Shown piece after piece: positions 57,892 to 64,000 of a stretch of DNA of 64,000 nucleotides. Positions within the stretch are counted from its first letter, which is position 1; the number at the start of each line of letters is the position of its first letter. The stretch is from Calycina herbarum (lineage: Eukaryota; Ascomycota; Leotiomycetes; Helotiales; Pezizellaceae). The DNA is taken from contig LLEY01000157.1 of NCBI GenBank assembly GCA_001414485.1, positions 1 to 64,000 of the forward strand, given 5' to 3'. The notes under the pieces were generated by a model. It worked only from the letters and a program-made list of their open reading frames with translations, searched no databases and was not told the origin of the DNA. The translations under genes and the position numbers were made by a program.

Positions 57892-59875
57892 TTAAACAAC
57901 AGTAGGAGTATCTCTATTTACCTCATTCTCATCATTAGTCTTCGGACCATTCCACTGCAAAAAATTAGTATACGTTTTTCTCGTTCGACTTGGGAACCCA
58001 GAGCAGTGTAACGATAAAACTTTCTCGCGTTCACCAAGAATTGGAGTTCAAAAAGAGGAGTGAAGGGAAAAGTCGCATACAGCAGTAATCCCCCTTCGTT
58101 GAACTTGTTCCTCATCAAAAGTCCCATAGTAATCTTGATCATCCTCCAATCCCGCGCCTTTGATTGGGAAAATGAGACAGAGGATTGTGTACATTGTTGC
58201 GCCTTCTAGCAAACCTATTTCCATGTCAATATTTTGAAGAGGTAGAAAGGAAGGGAAGAGGGTTGAGGGGCATACCGAAAATATAATTCCCACGATAATA
58301 ATTCATTATCTCCTCACCCAGAATAACCGTAGGATTTAGAGTAGCAATCATCCCCGGAATAGCAGGTGTAAAGCAAACAACCCAAGTAACCATCGCCCTC
58401 CAGTTCACACCACCGGTATAGAAGTACGCGCCCTCTTCCGACCCAGTATACAACTGATGAAGTTGAATCCTCTGTTTCCTTATTATAAAGTAATCCGCCA
58501 ACATAATCCCCGTTAATGGAGCGAGGAAGACAGAGAACGAAGCCATGACTGCGACGAAAACACTAGCAGTGTTATAAAATAGCCAAGGTTGCACGATCCA
58601 TGATAGGATAGCGCATAGCAAGCAGCCACGACGCATATTGATGTATTTCGGGAAGAGACCTGCGAGATCCATACCAGCAGCAAAGCCGTTACCCAAGATA
58701 TTTTCCGCGAGTTGACTTATCACGAATGCGAGACTGCAGAAAAATGCTCCCGCGCGGTTTCCGGGCGAGTAATCGTCTAGCATCCATTGAATGACAAGAG
58801 TTAAGGGGTTCCAGAATGGTTCTTCGCCATATATTTCCACCGATGCGGATGCTGTCAAGATAGAGAGAATAGGAACAAGTGTTCCAACTAAAAAAAGTCC
58901 GAAGATTGTACCGGGGACTTGGTGACCTTGCTTTTTTGCAAAACGGGTGTAATCAGATTGATTGAGGATTCCCGATGATATACCACCGACTGTGGAAGTG
59001 ATGGCGTAGAACCATGCCCATGCTGGGGATAATGTTGAGTAGTTTGTTCCTTTGTGAATGAGAGGTCCAACGCCGCCGGCTTCTTTGCAGGTTCGTATTG
59101 TGATGCCTATCATTACGCAGGTTGTGAAGATGTTTGCGAAGGCGACTGGGATTCTGACTTTTTCTGGACGGATCAACTGGAATTCTGTTAAACAGATCTC
59201 TACTCGGTTGAGAGCATACAACCTACCATGAAAGGTACGGAGATAAATTGGAACAGAATGAATCCGATAAAGTCTCGTGTAACCATATGTGCACTGGGAG
59301 CCAGAGTATTCTTCATATTCAAGAAGTCGGCACTCCAACTGCTCAACATCGCGGTGACACATAGACCACCCAGCCATGCTTGACTGGCATACCAGACAAC
59401 ACTGAGAATAATTCTGATTAGAATTCCGAGGAAAGAACCGTACATGCCCAAAGTGATTCTCTGGGCAACGGTAAAACCAACATGCCATTCAGCACCAAGC
59501 CAGCCGTTGCCAATGGCGAGAAGAGCGATGAAGACTTTTGAGACGAGACCAACTCCAATGGTCATTCCGACTGTGAGACCCAGTGATAGGAGAGATGCTG
59601 AGCCTGTCCATGCTGTGATACATAGACTAGATTGGATATATTGTCAGAGCAATGTATTCCAGAGGCACACACGGCAATTCCCATGCTTCAGATGTCTATC
59701 TGCCTCGACGGACATTTGCTTACCTAGAAACAGCAGTGAACCCAAAATAATCAATATGACTCCAAGTTCTTCTCTTAGGGGGGAATGGAGCGATATCGGG
59801 ATTATACCAAATACTCGTCTGAAAGCCCGTATAAACGTCGTCTTTGATCTCCAACATCTTGAGTATTTTCGCCAT
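57892..59875 (-). CDS. NCS1-family nucleobase/hydantoin-type permease
   Basis: Exons 59875-59724, 59626-59227, 59176-58276, 58214-58081 and 57954-57892 give 549 residues, normal for the family. NCS1 signatures: TWSHIDYFGFTAVSS before the first helix, GTNYSTLS, and NQSDYTRFAKKQGHQVPG in the loop after helix 5, with about 12 hydrophobic helices. Fungal members (the Fur and Fcy groups) import uracil, allantoin, hydantoin, uridine or purines with protons at the plasma membrane. The last exon (WNGPKTNDENEV...) rests on a 126-nt intron with TACTAAT branch and TTTTTTGCAG acceptor. If that intron is not removed, the protein ends about 10 residues after its donor. Divergent transcription from the hydantoinase-like gene suggests a shared substrate. 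It probably falls in the Fur-type clade; exact substrate not predictable. Confidence 0.9.
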
Positions 59876-60557
59876 CTTGAAAAACAAAACCGGGTAGGAG
59901 ATCTAAATATTGTGGACTCTCGTCTCCCTTTTTGTTAGCAAAATGGATAAGAATGTATACTTGCAGAATTTCAATGCAGTATTGAGAGAGAGGTTTAGAG
60001 ATAAGGATGGCACGTTTCGGCAACTGGATAATATGATGAGCGAATTGGATGTGAAGTGGCATGCAAGTTTGAACTTGTTTGGAAGATGTTCCTTGGAGTG
60101 CTTCTCCGGAGCGGAATGCCAAGGGAAGCGGGGTACTTGTACAGAGAAATACCTACCCTGGTGGGTTGGTATTGCATTTACCATCAAGTTCCACACTTGA
60201 CAAAACATACCTAGGTAATATTATATCAGAGGTTACCTAAGTCTATACAGGGGCTGAGAATGATGGGGAAGTCATACTAGCGAAGTACTCATACTCCGTA
60301 AAGGAAACTAACCTCCTCTGTGTTTAATCTGACTTTTGAGCGGTAATCGTGGCTTCCCTTTTCATCAGGGAGGATGACGAAAACACGGCTCCACATGCTC
60401 TTGGCACAAAGTGGGGGTGAGTTAACGCACCCTGGTTGGCTCTCGCAGGGAAAAGATCGAAAGATTTTTTCCAATCATCGGATCAGATAAGATAAGATTA
60501 TCTCCAAGGAAACCACATCTCCACGCTCCTTCCATTACTGCCACTGCACCAGCTGCA
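59876..60557. promoter_or_regulatory. Shared permease-hydrolase promoter with clustered GATA sites
   Basis: Between two divergent genes. Three GATA motifs lie within 18 bases: GATAAG at 60486-60491 and 60491-60496, and TTATCT (reverse orientation) at 60498-60503. Further GATAAG copies occur near 59946 and 60000. Clustered GATA sites are the binding pattern of AreA/NIT2-type nitrogen regulators in ascomycetes, which activate genes for secondary nitrogen sources when ammonium or glutamine is scarce. The sites start 55 bases before the hydrolase ATG. Confidence 0.55.
60486..60503 (+). promoter_or_regulatory. GATA-factor site cluster
   Basis: Overlapping GATAAG-GATAAG followed by an inverted TTATCT. 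Consistent with a high-affinity site for an AreA/NIT2-type activator, but binding is inferred. Confidence 0.5.
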
Positions 60558-63500
60558 ATGCCTGATCCGAATCCGCTGATTGTTGGTATCGACGTGGGTG
60601 GTGAGCATCTACACCAAAACTCAATACCATACAAGACTGACGATTCGAAGGTACCAACACCGACTCCGTCCTCCTTAGAATTTCTGATGGAAGCAAAATT
60701 TCCGTGCTTGCTTCAAATAAGGCCGTTACGACCTCCAATGTCACGCTAAGTGTCAGGGATACGCTCCAGGCTTTGCTGGACAACTCTCAAGAGCCACCGG
60801 AGAAAATTGCGGCTTTGGCGATTGGAACAACGCATTTCCTCAATGCAATTATTGAACGCGATTCTTCGCGTGTGGAAAAGGTTGCCGTTATTCGACTTGC
60901 CTCGTACAATTTTTCTGCTGGGCAGCCGACTTTTTCGGCATGGCCTCCAGCCTTGAGAAATATTGTTGATGGTCATACCGCCATTATTCCGGGTGGGTGT
61001 AATATTGATGGTGGTGAGATAGCACCTATTGAGGAAAATGCGGTGAAGGAGCAGGTGAAGATTATTAAAGAGAAGGGGTTGAAGAATGCTGTTATTGTGG
61101 GAATTGGTTCTCCTATGGACAAGGACCACCATCAAGAAGCTAGGGTGAGAAATACACTACTCTATGATTTTTTGATTTTTTTACAATATGCTCATCTAAA
61201 CTTAGGTCCAAGAGATCATCCAAGCGGAATTGGGGTCAACTGTTAACATCGTTTGCTCTCACCAAGTCGCCGGAGCCGGGCTACTAGCTCGCGAAAATGC
61301 TGCAATATTGAATGCTTCAATTCTCAATTTCGCACGCAGGACTATTCGCGCGTTCATCGGTGCCATGGGGAAAATTGGACTCCAATGTCCTCTTTATCTC
61401 TCATCAAACGAAGGCCATCTTTTGACATTTTCCGAAGCCTTGAAATTCCCCATCCGCATATTTTCTTCGGGAGCCACCAATTCAATTCGAGGTGCTGCTT
61501 TATTAGCGGGTGATCAAATCGGCCCAAACGGATGCATTGTTGTTGATATTGGTGGCACCACGACTGATGTTGGTTATCTGCTTAAGAATGGTTACCCTCG
61601 ACTGGCGAAGAGCTACACCGATTTAGCAGGTGTAAAAATCAATTTGGAGATCCCTTCGGTTGAGAGCATGGGCTTAGGTGGAGGTTCTCTTGTACGAGTT
61701 TCCGAGGATGGGAAGCAAGCATCCGTCGGACCGGAAAGCGTCGGCCATGATATTTTGTCCAAGGCTTTATGTTTTGGGGGAAATATCATCACAGCAACTG
61801 ATATTGCAGCCTCATCTGGAGCAAAGATTGGGACTACCAAGGTGGAATTACCCGAGTCAACGGTGGCAAAAGCAAAAGAGGCCATAAAGCGAATGCTTGA
61901 AGTCACTATTGATCGGACAAAATTCTCTCCTGAGCCATGTTCAGTGATTCTGGTTGGAGGAGGATCAATTCTCTGCCCGGATTCAATTGACGGTGTTGAC
62001 AAGATCATTCTGCCAGAATATGCCGGTGTTGCAAACGCGATTGGAGCAGCAATGGCTAAAATATCAGGAAGTTCTGAATTCGTCGTTAAGACTGATGATA
62101 CAAGCGCTGAGATTGCAAAAGCCAAAGCACTAGCAATCGATGATACTGTCTCAAGAGGTGGTGATCGAAAACAAGTAACTGTTCTCAATGAGCAAGCCAC
62201 TGGAATTCCTTACTCTGACGGAAAAGTCAACATTCGCGTTGATGTTGCATGTGCAGCCGATCATGGTCGAGCTCGTCAAGAAATGCTCAAGGAAGACCCA
62301 GTGGCTGAAGAAGAGTTATATGAAGAAACGAAAATTCATCAAGTTCCAGAGAATACCTTTGTCGAAACTGAAGACAAGATTGACTTGGCAACATACAAGC
62401 CATCAGTGGACGCGAATGGTATTTGGTCACTCTCCAAAACCGACATCGATTGTATCTCAATTGGCTGCTACATGCTCGGTTCTGGTGGGGGAGGGTCACC
62501 TTACGGTGTTTACCTCGAGCTCGCTCAGTTGCTCGTAGAGGGACATACCATGAAAATCAGGAGTCTCGAAAGCTTGACTCCAGAGGATATGCTACCACCC
62601 ATCGCCGCTGTGGGAACACCAGCAGTCAGTAATGAACGACCTGGCGGAGATTTAATGCTTCACGCACTTGCCGAGATGTCTAAAGTCATGTCACTCGAGT
62701 ATACCACAATGCTTGCAACAGAAATTGGAGGTAGCAATGGCCTTCAGCCTTTGGAATGGGGTAGTTCGAAATACTACAACATCCCAACGGTGGATGCCGA
62801 CTTCATGGGTGAGTTTCTTTTGTCCATCGAGTGTCAAAGCTAAAATGTTTCAGGACGCGCTTACCCAAGTTTCGAAATGTGTTCGCCTTACGTCACAGCC
62901 AAATCAATCAACGAGTTGCTGCCGGTAACTCTTTGCAGTGGAACAGGAGTCAACCACGTTATCCCCGCCGATCAACCCGACCAAGCAGCAGCCAGTATGG
63001 CAATATCTACAGCGGTATTCAGCATGGGGTAAGTTCCCACCCCTTCTACAATCTCCCACCTAACACACGAAAATAGTATTGCAGCAGGCGGGGTCTCGAA
63101 ACCAATGTCCGGACCAGAAGTCCAGCGCACTGGAATCCCAAATTCTTACTCCCTAGCCTGGCGCCTCGGTCGCGTAGTCTCCATTGCCCAACAAACATCC
63201 TCGCTTTCCACCGTAACAGATAAGATTATCGATGAATGTGGGGGTAGTAAAAGCGCTCGTCGCATCTTCACTGGTAAAATTCGGAGCGTGGAAAGTAGTT
63301 TGACTACTTCTGCTCATAGCGTTGGGAAAGTTGTGATTGAGAGGCTAAGCGAGAATGAGATGGAGAATGAGGCTGATCGTGTGGATGGGTACGCGGAGGT
63401 TCACATTCCGTTTAAGAATGAGAATTTGGCTGTTGTTGGGAAGGATGATGAGGGGAAGGAGACGGTAATGCTCTCCCCTCTAACAAAAATCAGTGACAAC

Positions 63501-63837
63501 TCCACTAACTTTACATTATAAGGTTTTGGCTACTGTTCCGGATTTGATTTTCCTGCTGGATGTGAGTACTGGTGAGAATATTGGGACTCAAGAATATAGG
63601 TATGTTCATTTCATTTTGTTTTGGATGATGGAAACTCGGACTGACGGGGAATTTAGATACGGATTGAAAGTCACGGTGATGATTGTTGCTCCTCATCCTA
63701 TTTGGGTTACTAAACGGGGTCTTGAAATTGTTGGACCGAGGGTATTTCATCTTCCTTATGATTACACTTCGCCAATTATTTATACGAAGCCGAGAAGTGT
63801 GATTGAAGAATTTAGGGTAAAGGATAGTGGGACGTAG
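60558..63837 (+). CDS. Hydantoinase/oxoprolinase-like protein with C-terminal DUF917
   Basis: Exons 60558-60600, 60651-61144, 61206-62808, 62854-63028, 63077-63464, 63523-63599 and 63657-63837 give 986 residues, the usual size of fungal members. Introns are 45-61 nt. The N-terminal half is the Hydantoinase_A/oxoprolinase (ASKHA-type) unit: phosphate-binding loop GIDVGGTNTDSVLL (residues 9-22), GTTHFLNAI, LSSNEGHLL, VDIGGTTTDVGYL and MGLGGGSLVRV. The C-terminal 400 residues are DUF917: DIDCISIGCYMLGSGGGGSP near 590, PAVSNERPGGDL and TVDADFMGRAYPS. In bacteria these two are often separate neighbouring genes of ATP-dependent hydantoin- or oxoproline-type ring opening; the fungal fusion probably does both steps. 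Shared promoter with an NCS1 permease fits uptake followed by hydrolysis. Confidence 0.92.
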
Positions 63838-64000
63838 ATTTTTAGAATATGAATATACTTTGATTTTACGAGAACCTCTTGAAATCATGAAAATGCGATT
63901 TTAGATCGAATGTTTTGAACTGGTTCTTCACTTGAAGCCATCACCTCATAGCAGGCCAAGTAAAGTGAGTTTCACGCCGAGCATGATATTACATACCACA
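63838..64000. other. 3' flank of hydrolase gene
   Basis: 163 bases of AT-rich sequence, probably 3' untranslated region and terminator. Nothing else seen. Confidence 0.35.

Noticed and set aside
58226..59488. 420-residue ORF on the minus strand read as one protein
   Set aside because: Its first 90 residues are an out-of-frame reading of the permease exon 2. The true reading uses a 50-nt intron at 59177-59226.

Overview
The window comes from a filamentous ascomycete, most likely a member of the Leotiomycetes, though that placement is inference. The main clues are short spliceosomal introns (about 45-100 nt, most 45-75, with GTRNGT donors and YAG acceptors), fungal-only families (NACHT protein with a DUF7708-like head, PRISE-like reductase, GH114, hydantoinase/DUF917 fusion), and a large AT-rich island of transposons that looks mutated by RIP (C:G to T:A). 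I rebuilt exon structures by hand. Where I list several exons, the phases close and the joined protein matches its family.

Layout, left half. 1-2.3 kb: decayed AT-rich sequence and a degenerate TCGGA-type minisatellite. 2.7-3.9 kb: membrane protein with PAN/apple-like cysteine modules. 8.0-11.3 kb: a 2EXR-like and an F-box-like protein. 12.6-17.3 kb: small catabolic-looking set (aldehyde dehydrogenase, dimeric alpha/beta-barrel protein, PRISE-type reductase). 18.4-19.4 kb: secreted GH114 glycosidase. 19.7-23.8 kb: small coiled-coil protein and a disordered protein with glycine-zipper segments. 25.7-28.5 kb: nine-exon SNF2 ATPase with an internal RING. 29.1-32.6 kb: divergent seven-exon NACHT protein ending in C2H2 zinc fingers.

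Centre. 33.2-34.8 kb holds a degenerate two-box minisatellite, and matching boxes reappear at 47.2-47.4 kb. Between them lies a nested transposon island: an intact solo LTR (TSD ATAGC), then a Fot1/pogo-like element with TA target site at 36.0-47.0 kb. That element was split by a 7.3-kb Ty3/gypsy retrotransposon (TSD ACCGG) and by a second Fot1-like element (TSD TA). A 34-bp inverted repeat brackets the whole island.

Right half. 47.3-49.9 kb: ABCF ATPase gene with a frameshift, its tail running into the minisatellite. 51.7-53.6 kb: GH47 mannosidase. 54.7-56.6 kb: membrane-anchored, catalytically dead pepsin-like protein broken by three apparent frameshifts. 57.9-59.9 kb and 60.6-63.8 kb: an NCS1 nucleobase/hydantoin-type permease and a hydantoinase/DUF917 enzyme transcribed divergently from a shared promoter that contains clustered GATA sites. 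This pair looks like a nitrogen-controlled uptake-plus-hydrolysis unit for a cyclic amide compound.
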